In this document: positions 8,933 to 18,320 of the stretch, one piece after another | How positions within the stretch are numbered: the first letter of the stretch is position 1 | Layout of the letters: each line of letters opens with the position of its first letter | NCBI RefSeq assembly: GCF_001984105.1 | Contig: NZ_MTQM01000009.1 | Location: forward strand, 372,001-436,000 | Length of the DNA: 64,000 bases | Direction of reading: 5' to 3' | Source of the DNA: Microbacterium sp. CSI-V | GTDB lineage: Bacteria; Actinomycetota; Actinomycetes; Actinomycetales; Microbacteriaceae | Made by a program: the position numbers and the translations under genes | The notes under the pieces: model-generated | What the model was told of the DNA's origin: nothing | Database searches by the model: none | The model's input: only the letters and a program-made list of their open reading frames with translations

Positions 8933-10255
8933 ATGACCCGCAGTACGGCTCTCCACACCGATCGCTACGAACTCACCATGCTCGACGCGGGCCTCCGCGA
9001 CGGCACGGCGCAGCGGCGCTGCGTCTTCGAGGTGTTCGGTCGGCGCCTCTCGGGCGGGCGGCGATTCGGCGTCGTGGCCGGGACCGGGCGACTGCTCGAC
9101 GCGATCCGCGACTTCCGCTTCGGCGACGACGAGCTGCGCTACCTGCGGGACAACCGGATCGTGGATGCCGCCACCCTCGACTTCCTCGCCGGATACCGCT
9201 TCACGGGGTCGATCACCGGCTACCGGGAGGGCGAGATCTACTTCCCCGGATCTCCGCTGCTCACCATCGAGGGGACGTTCGCCGAGGCGGTCATCCTCGA
9301 GACTCTGGCCCTGAGCGTCCTGAACTTCGACTCGGCGGTCGCCACCGCGGCCGCCCGCATGAGCGTCGCCGCCGGCGACCGCCCCCTGGCCGAGATGGGA
9401 TCGCGTCGGGCCGGCGAGGAATCCGCCGTGGCCGCTGCGCGCGCCGCGTACATCGCCGGGTTCTCCGCCACGAGCAACCTCGAGGCGGGCCGCCGTTGGG
9501 CGGTGCCGACCATGGGCACCGCCGCGCACGCCTGGACGCTCCTGCACGACAGCGAGGAGGACGCGTTCCGCTCCCAGATCGCGGCCGTCGGCACCGACAC
9601 GACGCTGCTGATCGACACGTACGACATCCCCGAGGGAGTGCGCACCGCCGTGCGCGTCGCGGGGACCGGGCTGGGAGGGGTGCGCATCGACTCCGGCGAC
9701 CTGCCGATCGTGGCGGGAGAGGTGCGCGCGCTCCTCGACGAACTCGGCGCCACCGGTACGCGGATCACGGTCACCAGCGACCTCGACGAGTATGCGATCG
9801 CCGCGCTCGCCGCCTCCCCCGTCGACAGCTACGGCGTCGGCACCTCAGTCGTGACCGGCTCGGGTGTGCCCACCGCCGGTCTCGTCTTCAAGCTCGTGGC
9901 GCGGGCGGACGCGGACGGCTCCTGGGTGCCCGTCGCGAAGGCCTCGGCTCAGAAGGCCTCGCACGGAGGCCGCAAGGCGGCGTTCCGCACACTCGACGCG
10001 GGTACGGCCACGACCGAGCTCATCGTCGTGAGCGACGGCTTCGAAGAGCTCGCCACCGCCGCCCAGCACCCCGACGCCCGGGCACTCCAGGTTCCGCTGA
10101 TGGTGGACGGGGAACCGGATGCCGCCGCGCTCGGCCCTGACGGAGTGGGAGCCGCCCGGGCCCACCATGCCCGTGTGCGCGAGGAGCTGCCCGTGCGCGC
10201 TCTTGCGCTCAGTCGCTCCGACCCTGCCCTGCCGACCGAGTACGTGGAGGTGTGA
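8933..10255 (+). CDS. pncB: Nicotinate phosphoribosyltransferase
   Basis: A 440-residue enzyme of NAD salvage that converts nicotinate and PRPP to nicotinate mononucleotide, with ATP hydrolysis. The N-terminus TDRYELTMLDAGLRDG is the conserved opening. RRAGEESAVAAARAAYIAGF and the following ATSNLEAGRRW form the substrate pocket, TMGTAAHAW carries the histidine that is phosphorylated in this family, and GVRIDSGDLP is the PRPP-side motif. Its promoter region is separate from the divergent murI operon. Confidence 0.95.
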   Translation: MTRSTALHTDRYELTMLDAGLRDGTAQRRCVFEVFGRRLSGGRRFGVVAGTGRLLDAIRDFRFGDDELRYLRDNRIVDAATLDFLAGYRFTGSITGYREGEIYFPGSPLLTIEGTFAEAVILETLALSVLNFDSAVATAAARMSVAAGDRPLAEMGSRRAGEESAVAAARAAYIAGFSATSNLEAGRRWAVPTMGTAAHAWTLLHDSEEDAFRSQIAAVGTDTTLLIDTYDIPEGVRTAVRVAGTGLGGVRIDSGDLPIVAGEVRALLDELGATGTRITVTSDLDEYAIAALAASPVDSYGVGTSVVTGSGVPTAGLVFKLVARADADGSWVPVAKASAQKASHGGRKAAFRTLDAGTATTELIVVSDGFEELATAAQHPDARALQVPLMVDGEPDAAALGPDGVGAARAHHARVREELPVRALALSRSDPALPTEYVEV

Positions 10256-10421
10256 GCGCACTTCCGGCGCTCTCGGGGCGAAAGCCCTGACGTCGTGGGT
10301 GAGATTCGTCTCGCGTCCGGGGCGGGGCATGCTCGCGCTGCCTAGCGTGGAACCTCGCCCCGGTGCACCTGCTCTCGAGCTCTCAGCGATCGGGCGACCC
10401 CAGCACCGAACGGAGAGTTCC

Positions 10422-10931
10422 ATGCCCGACGATGCGTCATCGCCCCGATGGCTCGAGCCCACGCGCCGCACCGTCCTCTCGGCGACGGCGTGGGTCGCAC
10501 CCGCGTTCGCGGCGACGTTCGTGCCCGCCGTCGCGCAGTCGGCGACGTCGGTACCGATCTCCAAGCTGCGGATCAGCGAGGGCTGGGCGGTGACCGACGC
10601 GAGCAGGTACGACCCCGCGACCCACACCACGCGCGGTCCCCTCGCGATCTACGCCGCAGCCCACTACGACCAGAACATCACGTGGTGGCCGACACGCGAC
10701 CCCGAACCCGCGGTGGTGCAGTACACGATCGAGGTCGTGCCTCCCGCACCCGCCGCGACCACGACGCTGTCGGGTTACTTCTCGATCACGCTCGGCGGAT
10801 ACGCGCAGAACCTGAACTGGTATCCCGGCGAGAACGTGTACCCGATCGCTCCGGGAACGTACACGATCACGTTCACGATCTACGGCTCGGACGGATCGAC
10901 CTCGCAGACGAAGTCGCTCACCCTCGGGTGA
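10422..10931 (+). CDS. Small exported protein with a twin-arginine-type signal
   Basis: A 169-residue protein of unknown function. The N-terminus has a twin arginine (PTRRTVLSATAWVAPAFAAT) followed by a hydrophobic stretch and an AQSA-type cleavage site near residues 37-41, so it is probably exported through Tat or Sec. The mature part is rich in Tyr, Thr and Trp and ends in beta-strand-like, threonine-rich text (TYTITFTIYGSDGS), suggesting an immunoglobulin-like or other beta-sandwich domain. A GGAGAG ribosome site at 10412-10417 supports ATG 10422. I see no known domain and no operon partner. The 166 bp upstream hold no other feature I can support. Confidence 0.75.
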   Translation: MPDDASSPRWLEPTRRTVLSATAWVAPAFAATFVPAVAQSATSVPISKLRISEGWAVTDASRYDPATHTTRGPLAIYAAAHYDQNITWWPTRDPEPAVVQYTIEVVPPAPAATTTLSGYFSITLGGYAQNLNWYPGENVYPIAPGTYTITFTIYGSDGSTSQTKSLTLG

Positions 10932-10943
10932 TCGGCGAGGGAT

Positions 10944-11210
10944 TCAGCCGTTCAGGGATTCGTAGATCTCTTTGCACTGCGGGCAGACGGGGAACTTCTC
11001 GGGATCGCGGCCCGGCGTCCACTTCTTCCCGCACAACGCGCGCACAGGCTTGCCCGTCAGGGCCGACTCGAGGATCTTGTCCTTCTTCACGTAGTGGGAG
11101 AACCGCTCGTGATCACCCGGCTCGATGTTCTCCTCGCGGATGAGCTCTTCGAGCTCGCGATCCAGGGTCGCGAGACCCCCGCTGTCCGGTCGGTCGAGAG
11201 GCGTGCTCAT
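10944..11210 (-). CDS. DUF3039-family small zinc-ribbon-like protein
   Basis: An 88-residue actinobacterial protein of the DUF3039 type. The C-terminal half has C-x14-C-x2-C (ALCGKKW, then FPVCPQCKEIY), a zinc-knuckle-like arrangement, preceded by HYVKKDKILESALTGKPVRA. The function is not established. It faces the small exported protein tail to tail and is transcribed from its own short promoter. The family name is from memory; a profile search would confirm it. Confidence 0.8.
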   Translation of the reverse strand: MSTPLDRPDSGGLATLDRELEELIREENIEPGDHERFSHYVKKDKILESALTGKPVRALCGKKWTPGRDPEKFPVCPQCKEIYESLNG

Positions 11211-11218
11211 GGTCTGCC

Positions 11219-11224
11219 AGTGTA
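11219..11224 (-). promoter_or_regulatory. -10 element of the DUF3039 gene (near-leaderless)
   Basis: TACACT on the minus strand lies 8 bases before the ATG at 11210. Confidence 0.4.
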
Positions 11225-11291
11225 GCCGCGGACCGCGGGGCTCGGACGGTTCTCCGCTCCGACCACCGGCGGGGGCCGCCGGCGACGGGCG

Positions 11292-12821
11292 TCAGGTGGC
11301 TTCGGCGAACTCCATGAGCCGCGTCCCCCGCCGCTCGAACTGCGCCGCTCCTACCGCGACCCCGACCACGAGGACGACGACCCCTGCCCCGAGACCCGCC
11401 CACAGCGCGGCGAAGGCATCGGCGGTGTCGGATGCCACGGCCTGCCAGGCGAACCAGATCGCCGGGCTCGCCGCGATCAGGGCACCGATCATGACCAGGG
11501 CCTGAGACGCGACGCCACCGGAGCCCGTGCGCTGCGGCTGCTGGAAGGGGCTGTCGCCGGGACGGGAGACGGCGTACGGAGCGACGACCGACGCGATGCT
11601 CGACAAGCCCAGCCCCGAGAGGAAGAGGGCCGCGCACACGCCCACGAGCGCGGGAGCGAAGGCCCACCGACCATGGACCGCGATGGCGAGCGGGATGGCG
11701 ATGGCCAGGAGCGGAAGCGCGATGAGCACGACCGGCACGAGGCGACCCAGTCGGTCCGAGAGCCCCCGGACACCGCTCGCGATGTGCATCCAGAGCGCCG
11801 TCGAGTCGTACGCCAGATCGTTGTGGGGCAGCCATCCCAGGAACAGGGCGATGATCGGCGCAGGGAGAAGAACGGCGTACTCGACGGGGACGCCGGCGAC
11901 GATGAGCGGGAGGGTCGTGAGGACCGCGGCGATCGGAACGACCACGACGTTGACCACGTAACGGCGGTCGCGGAACCAGTACGACAGGCTGCGCGCCGCG
12001 ACAGCGCCTCCGGGCGTGCCGGGGAGAAGGGCGAACCACCCCAGGCCCGCGCGCTCGCGGACGGTGAAGGGGCGCGGCGTCGTCGTCAGCAGGACGCGGA
12101 CGAGGACGAACCAGGCGGCGGTCAGAAGGGCGACGGTCGCGAGGGCGACGACGACGCTCGCTGCGGCGGCACCCGCGGTCGGAGCCACAGCGATGTTCCA
12201 TGCCGCGCCGACAGGTGTCCACCCGAGCACTTCGGCAGCCGAGACGAGCTGCGAGGGAACGGCTCCGCGCCACTCGAGCGAGCCCAGGAAGATGCCCACG
12301 GGAACGACCACGACGAGCACGGCGACGAGGTAGACCCCGATCAGCTCGCGCGATTGCCGGGGACGACGCACGAGGGCTCCGAGGGCGAGGCTGACACGGG
12401 CGAGCAGGACGCAGGTGGTCACGCCGAGCACGATCGACACGATGCTGCCGCCGACGGGCGCCCCGTGAGCGGTCCACGCCACCGCGACGCTGACGGCCAG
12501 GACGACCACGACGACCACGGGGACGCTGAAGAACCCGGCCGCCAGCAGTGCGGCCGCGAGCGGTCGGGGCTCGGGGCCGATCACGGCGAACCGACGCGGG
12601 TCGAGAGGGTCGACGGAGGCGGTGACCGGCGGGGCGATCGCGAAGCCCAGGGTGACCGCCGAGCCCGCGAGCACCGTCACCACCGCGGTCGTCAGACGGT
12701 CGGAGTCGGCCAGGGCGACGACGTTGACCGCGGCGAAGACGGTGCCGGCGATGAGGACGAACAGACCGACGGCGCGGCGCAGCACATGATCCCGATCGCC
12801 CCGGAGGGCGCCGAGCATCAT
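11292..12821 (-). CDS. ABC exporter permease, multi-helix (ABC-2-like)
   Basis: A 509-residue integral membrane protein with many hydrophobic segments, for example LFVLIAGTVFAAVNVVALA, VVVVVVLAVSVAVAW and ALVGVCAALFLSGLGL, and few charged loops. It starts 8 bp after the stop of the ATPase gene, so the two are one operon and form one exporter. Tandem ATG codons at 12821 and 12818 are both possible starts. Its length and position suggest a permease carrying a whole bundle of helices that dimerises. The substrate cannot be inferred. Confidence 0.8.
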   Translation of the reverse strand: MMLGALRGDRDHVLRRAVGLFVLIAGTVFAAVNVVALADSDRLTTAVVTVLAGSAVTLGFAIAPPVTASVDPLDPRRFAVIGPEPRPLAAALLAAGFFSVPVVVVVVLAVSVAVAWTAHGAPVGGSIVSIVLGVTTCVLLARVSLALGALVRRPRQSRELIGVYLVAVLVVVVPVGIFLGSLEWRGAVPSQLVSAAEVLGWTPVGAAWNIAVAPTAGAAAASVVVALATVALLTAAWFVLVRVLLTTTPRPFTVRERAGLGWFALLPGTPGGAVAARSLSYWFRDRRYVVNVVVVPIAAVLTTLPLIVAGVPVEYAVLLPAPIIALFLGWLPHNDLAYDSTALWMHIASGVRGLSDRLGRLVPVVLIALPLLAIAIPLAIAVHGRWAFAPALVGVCAALFLSGLGLSSIASVVAPYAVSRPGDSPFQQPQRTGSGGVASQALVMIGALIAASPAIWFAWQAVASDTADAFAALWAGLGAGVVVLVVGVAVGAAQFERRGTRLMEFAEAT

Positions 12822-12829
12822 CGCGAGCC

Positions 12830-15010
12830 TCAGGCGGAGAACGTGTGCAACCACTCGAGCCCCTCCACGTCGCCGAGCCCGCCGGAGAGCTCGAGGAAAC
12901 GCTGCTCGAGCGTCGACTCGCCGCGCACCTCGTCGACGGTGCCCTCGGCGAGCACCTGCCCCGACACGATGACCGCGACACGCGAACACACGCGCTCCAC
13001 CAGCTCCATTCCGTGGCTGGAGAGGATCACCGTGCCACCGTGGTCGACGTAGGCGCGCAGGATGTCGAGGATCACCGCACTGGAGACCGGATCGACGGCC
13101 TCGAACGGCTCGTCGAGGACGAGCAGGCGCGGCGAATGGATCATCGCCCCGGCCAGCATGACCTTCTTCGTCATGCCCGCCGAGTAATCCGACACCGGTC
13201 GACCGAGCGCCTCGACGAGGTCGAAGGCGCGAGCCAGGTCGGCGGCGCGACTCTCGACGACGGGCGACGGCAGACCGCGCAGCGCGCCGTAGTACGACAG
13301 CAGCTGGCGGCCGGTGAGACGGTCGAACGTGCGGAGGCGATCCGGGAGGACGCCGATCAGCTTCTTGGCGGCGCGCGACTGGCGTCCCGCGTCGACGCCG
13401 TTGATCTCGACCGTTCCGCCGTTCGAGCGGAGGAGACCCGCGATGATCGAGAGCGTCGTCGTCTTCCCCGCCCCGTTCGGTCCGACGAGACCGTAGAACG
13501 AGCCGGCCGGGACGGTCAGGTCGACGCCGTCGACCGCCCGCACCTCGCCGAACAGCTTCGTGACGTTGCGCAGACGCAGCGCCGGAACGTCGCTCGCGAC
13601 GTCGCTCTGGTCCGCGGCGGCCGGGGCGGCCGCGGCACCGGCGACTTCGGCCGCGGACGCGTCCTGCGCCTCCGCCGCTCCCGTCGCGGCGATGTCGGCG
13701 TCGGCGTCGGCGTCGACCGAATCGATGTCCTGGTCGGTGAGCGACGACTCCTCCACCGCGGGGTCGGATGCCGACTCCCCGGGGACGCTCTCGTCGGCGA
13801 TCTCGGATTCCGGGACCGCGGACTCATTCTCGGCGGATTCGTCGACGGTCAGCGGCTCGGCGGCGGCCGGCTGCGCGGCGGCGGACTGCTCGACGGCAGA
13901 CTCTTCGGCGGCGGACTGCTCGACAAGCACCGGCTCGTCGACCACCGTCTCGTCGACCACCGGCTCTTCGGCCGCCGCTTCTTCGGCAGCTGCAGGCGAC
14001 GCGTCCGTCAGCGTCTCCACGGACACCGGCTCCGCGAGCGTCGGCGTCTCGACGGACACTGGCTCCGCGACCGTCACCGGCTCCTCAGACACCGGCTCCG
14101 CGGCGTCCGCCGTCTCGTCGTCGACCGCAGGCTCGACGGCCGCAGGTTCGTCGGCCGCGGGCTCCTCGACCGCCACCGGCTCCTCGACGACGGCCTCAAC
14201 CGGGGTCGCATTCTCATCCGATGGGATGAGGGCCGGAGAGGAGGATGCCTCGACCGCGATGTCGTCGCCGCCCGCAGCCTCCTCGGACACCGGCTCGGCG
14301 ACAGCCACCGGCTCCTCGACGACCGCCGACTTATCCACCGGCTCCGCGACAGCCACCGACTCGTCGACCGGCAGCTCGTCGACCACCTTCGGCTCCTCGA
14401 CGGCCACGTCCGCCGGCGTGGGATCGGCGACGGACGGTGAACCACCCACGGGCGGCAACGGCGGCCTCGGCGGCACGACCAGATCGGCGGGCAACGGCGG
14501 CGGCGGACCGGGATCGACCACCGGACGCGCCTCGTCCGGAACCGCCGACGGGGCGGTCCGCGGGGTGGCCGGCTTCTTCGCGGCGGCGGATGCGCGCGGC
14601 GTGGTCGGCTTCTTCGCGGCCGGCGTGCGCGGAGTCGCCGGCTTCTTCGCCGCGGACGTGCGCGGCGTCGCGGGGTTCTCAGCCGCGGATGTGCGCGGCG
14701 TGGCCGGCTTCTTCGCGGCCGGCGTGCGCGGCGTCGCCGGCTTCTTGGCCGCGGGCGTGCGCGGGCTGCGCGGCGCGGCCCCGGTGGAGGCGTTGCGTGC
14801 CGACGAAGTTCGCGGCGTCGACTTCTTCACCTCCGGCGTGTCGCCCTGATCGGCGGCATCCGATTCGCCCGTTGCGCGAGGCGACGACGATGCGGTGCGC
14901 CGGGGCGTCCGGGGACGCGGTGGGGGCGTGGGAGAGGCGTCAACGCTCGCCGCATCGTCCTCCGACCCAGCGGAGGCGGACTCAGGGGGCTGCGGCAGCG
15001 ACGCTGTCAT
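12830..15010 (-). CDS. ABC transporter ATPase with a 474-residue low-complexity N-terminal extension
   Basis: A 726-residue protein whose ABC ATPase domain occupies only residues 475-700. Walker A is GPNGAGKTT with K516, the signature region is DYSAGMTKKV, and Walker B is LLVLDEPFEAVDP. The front is unusual: residues 85-151 are six 11-residue basic repeats of TPAAKKPATPR type like a histone H1 tail, residues 160-195 are proline-rich, and about 195-465 are acidic (repeated EEPVAVAEP, ESAVEQSAA). No transmembrane helix is seen, so the ATPase would be cytoplasmic. The reading frame is open throughout, but translation from an internal start near the ATPase domain cannot be excluded. The permease follows 8 bp downstream. 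A typical ABC-2 ATPase has 230-310 residues. Confidence 0.85.
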   Translation of the reverse strand: MTASLPQPPESASAGSEDDAASVDASPTPPPRPRTPRRTASSSPRATGESDAADQGDTPEVKKSTPRTSSARNASTGAAPRSPRTPAAKKPATPRTPAAKKPATPRTSAAENPATPRTSAAKKPATPRTPAAKKPTTPRASAAAKKPATPRTAPSAVPDEARPVVDPGPPPPLPADLVVPPRPPLPPVGGSPSVADPTPADVAVEEPKVVDELPVDESVAVAEPVDKSAVVEEPVAVAEPVSEEAAGGDDIAVEASSSPALIPSDENATPVEAVVEEPVAVEEPAADEPAAVEPAVDDETADAAEPVSEEPVTVAEPVSVETPTLAEPVSVETLTDASPAAAEEAAAEEPVVDETVVDEPVLVEQSAAEESAVEQSAAAQPAAAEPLTVDESAENESAVPESEIADESVPGESASDPAVEESSLTDQDIDSVDADADADIAATGAAEAQDASAAEVAGAAAAPAAADQSDVASDVPALRLRNVTKLFGEVRAVDGVDLTVPAGSFYGLVGPNGAGKTTTLSIIAGLLRSNGGTVEINGVDAGRQSRAAKKLIGVLPDRLRTFDRLTGRQLLSYYGALRGLPSPVVESRAADLARAFDLVEALGRPVSDYSAGMTKKVMLAGAMIHSPRLLVLDEPFEAVDPVSSAVILDILRAYVDHGGTVILSSHGMELVERVCSRVAVIVSGQVLAEGTVDEVRGESTLEQRFLELSGGLGDVEGLEWLHTFSA
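14558..14758 (-). repeat. Six 33-bp coding tandem repeats (AAKKPATPR type)
   Basis: Residues 85-151 of the ABC ATPase consist of six near-identical units: TPAAKKPATPR twice, TSAAENPATPR, TSAAKKPATPR, TPAAKKPTTPR and ASAAAKKPATPR. The copy number is likely to vary between strains. Confidence 0.85.
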
Positions 15011-15016
15011 CGTTCC

Positions 15017-15022
15017 AAACTA
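15017..15022 (-). promoter_or_regulatory. -10 element of the ABC exporter operon (leaderless)
   Basis: TAGTTT on the minus strand lies 6 bases before the ATG at 15010. This supports the full-length, extended start of the ATPase. Confidence 0.45.
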
Positions 15023-15195
15023 TCAACCCCCTCCGACACCCACCCCAGCGGGTGACACGCGGCGTCCGAGACGGTAGGCATCACGAAAGGACAACGACCA
15101 TGGCGAATTCTGCACCTTCCCAGAGCGTTTGACTAGCATGAATTCGACACGAAGGCGTGACATTCCGGTGAACCGGAAATGACAACTCATCCCCC

Positions 15196-15200
15196 AGGAG
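15196..15200 (+). promoter_or_regulatory. Ribosome binding site fixing a TTG start
   Basis: AGGAG lies 6 bases before TTG 15207. No ATG or GTG in frame precedes the NTP-transferase motif, so this site decides the unusual start. A possible promoter, TTTGAC at 15128-15133, lies upstream but its -10 is unclear. Confidence 0.65.
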
Positions 15201-15206
15201 CCTGCC

Positions 15207-15899
15207 TTGACCCTTCAGATCGTCATTCTCGCCGCGGGCATGGGCTCGCGATTGGGGAGAAGTCTGCCCAAACCGCTGACCGTTCTCGCTGACGGGCGCA
15301 GCATCATGCAGCAGCAGCACGACAACATCCGCGCGGCGTTCGGCCGCACTGCCCGCATCACCACCGTCGTCGGCTACCGGGCGGAGACCGTCGTCGACGC
15401 GTTCCCGCGTGTGGATTACGTCTACAACGACCGCTACGACCAGACGAACACCTCCAAGAGTCTGCTGCGCGCCCTTTCGGCGACCGGCCGCGACGGAGTG
15501 CTGTGGATGAACGGCGACGTCGTGTTCGATCCCGACGTGCTCGGCCGCGCCCTCGAGCTGATCGAGGGCGACCGGTCCTTCGTCACGGTCAACACCGCCA
15601 AGGTCAGCGACGAAGAGGTGAAGTACACGGTGGATGCCGAGGGCTTCGTCGCGGAGCTCTCCAAGACCGTCCGTGGCGGCCTGGGGGAAGCCGTGGGCAT
15701 CAACTACGTCGCCGCCCGCGACAAGAAGACACTCCAGCGCCACCTGCAGCGCGTCGACGACCAGGACTACTTCGAACGCGGTATCGAATTGGCCATCGCC
15801 CAGGACGGGATGCGCGTCGAGCCTCTCGACATCTCCGACCTCTACGCCGTCGAGGTCGACTTCGCGGAAGACCTGGAGCGCGCGAACCTCTTCGTCTGA
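15207..15899 (+). CDS. Sugar/choline-phosphate nucleotidyltransferase (LicC-like)
   Basis: A 230-residue nucleotidyltransferase of the glucose-1-phosphate thymidylyl/phosphocholine cytidylyltransferase type. The N-terminal IVILAAGMGSRLG followed by LPKPLTVL is the NTP-binding loop with its activating Lys. WMNGDVVFDP supplies the metal-binding aspartate, and YAVEVDFAEDLERA is the C-terminal acidic motif typical of LicC-like enzymes. It would form an NDP-activated headgroup or sugar for a surface polymer, which fits the polymer genes 3-8 kb downstream, but the substrate is not determined. Translation starts at TTG. A hydrophobic protein gene follows 56 bp later. Confidence 0.75.
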   Translation: MTLQIVILAAGMGSRLGRSLPKPLTVLADGRSIMQQQHDNIRAAFGRTARITTVVGYRAETVVDAFPRVDYVYNDRYDQTNTSKSLLRALSATGRDGVLWMNGDVVFDPDVLGRALELIEGDRSFVTVNTAKVSDEEVKYTVDAEGFVAELSKTVRGGLGEAVGINYVAARDKKTLQRHLQRVDDQDYFERGIELAIAQDGMRVEPLDISDLYAVEVDFAEDLERANLFV

Positions 15900-15955
15900 T
15901 CTCCGACGCGCGTCAAGGCCCGGACGACATCGCCCCACGGGGGCAGGATGGAATC

Positions 15956-16882
15956 ATGGCTGAGAAGGTGCATCGCATCCATTCCCTGCCCGACGACGCG
16001 CCGTGGAAGGGCGGGCTGCCGCCGGCGGGGTCGGAGGAGCATCCCCGCACGATCCGCATGCTCGACCGCGTGCTGTCCGTGCAGCGTCCCGCGGTGCTGG
16101 CCCACCTGCGGAGCATCCGACTGCGGCATCCGGATGCCTCCCCGCAGGAGATCCTCCGGATCCTCGAGCGGCGTTACCTCGCGGCCGTGACCACGGGCGG
16201 CGCGGCCGTCGGCGCGACCGCCGTCGTGCCGGGCATCGGGACCGGTGTCACCCTGGCGCTGAGCGGCGTGGAGACGGTCGGCTTCCTGGAGGCCACGGCG
16301 CTGTTCGCGCAATCGGTCGCCGAGGTGCACGGGGTCGCGATCGAGGACCCCGATCGTGCCCGCGCCCTCGTCCTGACCCTGATGCTCGGCAAGGAGGGGA
16401 CGGACCTCGTCGCCCAGCTGGCGTCGCAGGCCGCCGGACGCGGGACCACCCGCGCCGGCTACTGGGGGGAACTCGTCACGAAGACGCTCCCCCGCGCGGC
16501 CGTCGGACCCCTGGTCGACCGCCTCAAGACCACGTTCGTCCGTCAGTTCGCGGCCCGGGGCGGCGCCTCGTGGCTCGGCAAGGCGCTCCCGTTCGGCGTC
16601 GGGGCCGTCGTGGGCGGGGCCGGGAACAACATCCTCGGCCGTCGCGTGCTCGTCACGTCGCGGCGGGCCTTCGGGACGCCTCCGCTGATCCTCCCCCACG
16701 ACCTGGAACCGCGACCCGGAGCCGACAGACTCGAGCGCCGAGCGGTGGGCGGCGTGCAGCGCGTCGGCGGCGCCATCGCCGGAGCCGTCGGCTCCGCGGG
16801 CCGGCGGACGGGGTCCGTCGCCCGGAAGGCATTGCCGCGCCGCAAAGACCGCGACGACGCGGCGTCGTCCGACGCGCCCTGA
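15956..16882 (+). CDS. Hydrophobic glycine-rich protein of unknown function
   Basis: A 308-residue protein I do not recognise. A basic N-terminal region (about 1-75, HLRSIRLRHPDASPQEILRILERRYLAA) is followed by a Gly/Ala-rich hydrophobic core (GAAVGATAVVPGIGTGVTLALSGVE) that probably enters the membrane. A second hydrophobic segment (LPFGVGAVVGGAGNNILGRR) follows, and the tail is highly basic (RRTGSVARKALPRRKDR). The pattern resembles EcsC-like or DUF697-like membrane-associated proteins, but I cannot assign it. The nearest neighbour is the LicC-like enzyme 56 bp upstream. Confidence 0.7.
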   Translation: MAEKVHRIHSLPDDAPWKGGLPPAGSEEHPRTIRMLDRVLSVQRPAVLAHLRSIRLRHPDASPQEILRILERRYLAAVTTGGAAVGATAVVPGIGTGVTLALSGVETVGFLEATALFAQSVAEVHGVAIEDPDRARALVLTLMLGKEGTDLVAQLASQAAGRGTTRAGYWGELVTKTLPRAAVGPLVDRLKTTFVRQFAARGGASWLGKALPFGVGAVVGGAGNNILGRRVLVTSRRAFGTPPLILPHDLEPRPGADRLERRAVGGVQRVGGAIAGAVGSAGRRTGSVARKALPRRKDRDDAASSDAP

Positions 16883-16940
16883 CGCCTTGTCATCGACGCG
16901 GCCCGCGCGCAAGACCCGAGCGCTCGACACCCGATCGCGT

Positions 16941-16946
16941 TAGCCT
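16941..16946 (+). promoter_or_regulatory. -10 element of the maltokinase gene (leaderless)
   Basis: TAGCCT lies 6 bases before ATG 16953. No ribosome binding site is present. Confidence 0.5.
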
Positions 16947-16952
16947 CGCCGC

Positions 16953-18287
<1,335 letters not shown>

Positions 18288-18320
18288 TCACCCGGTGGCC
18301 GGAGACCGGCATCGGCGAGG

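Noticed and set aside
12845..14440. Long + strand frame opposite the ABC ATPase
   Set aside because: It is an Arg/Gly/Asp-rich mirror of the repetitive ATPase front, with no domain motif and no start signal.
14558..14758. CRISPR-like array
   Set aside because: The units are contiguous 33-bp coding repeats without spacers and keep one reading frame.
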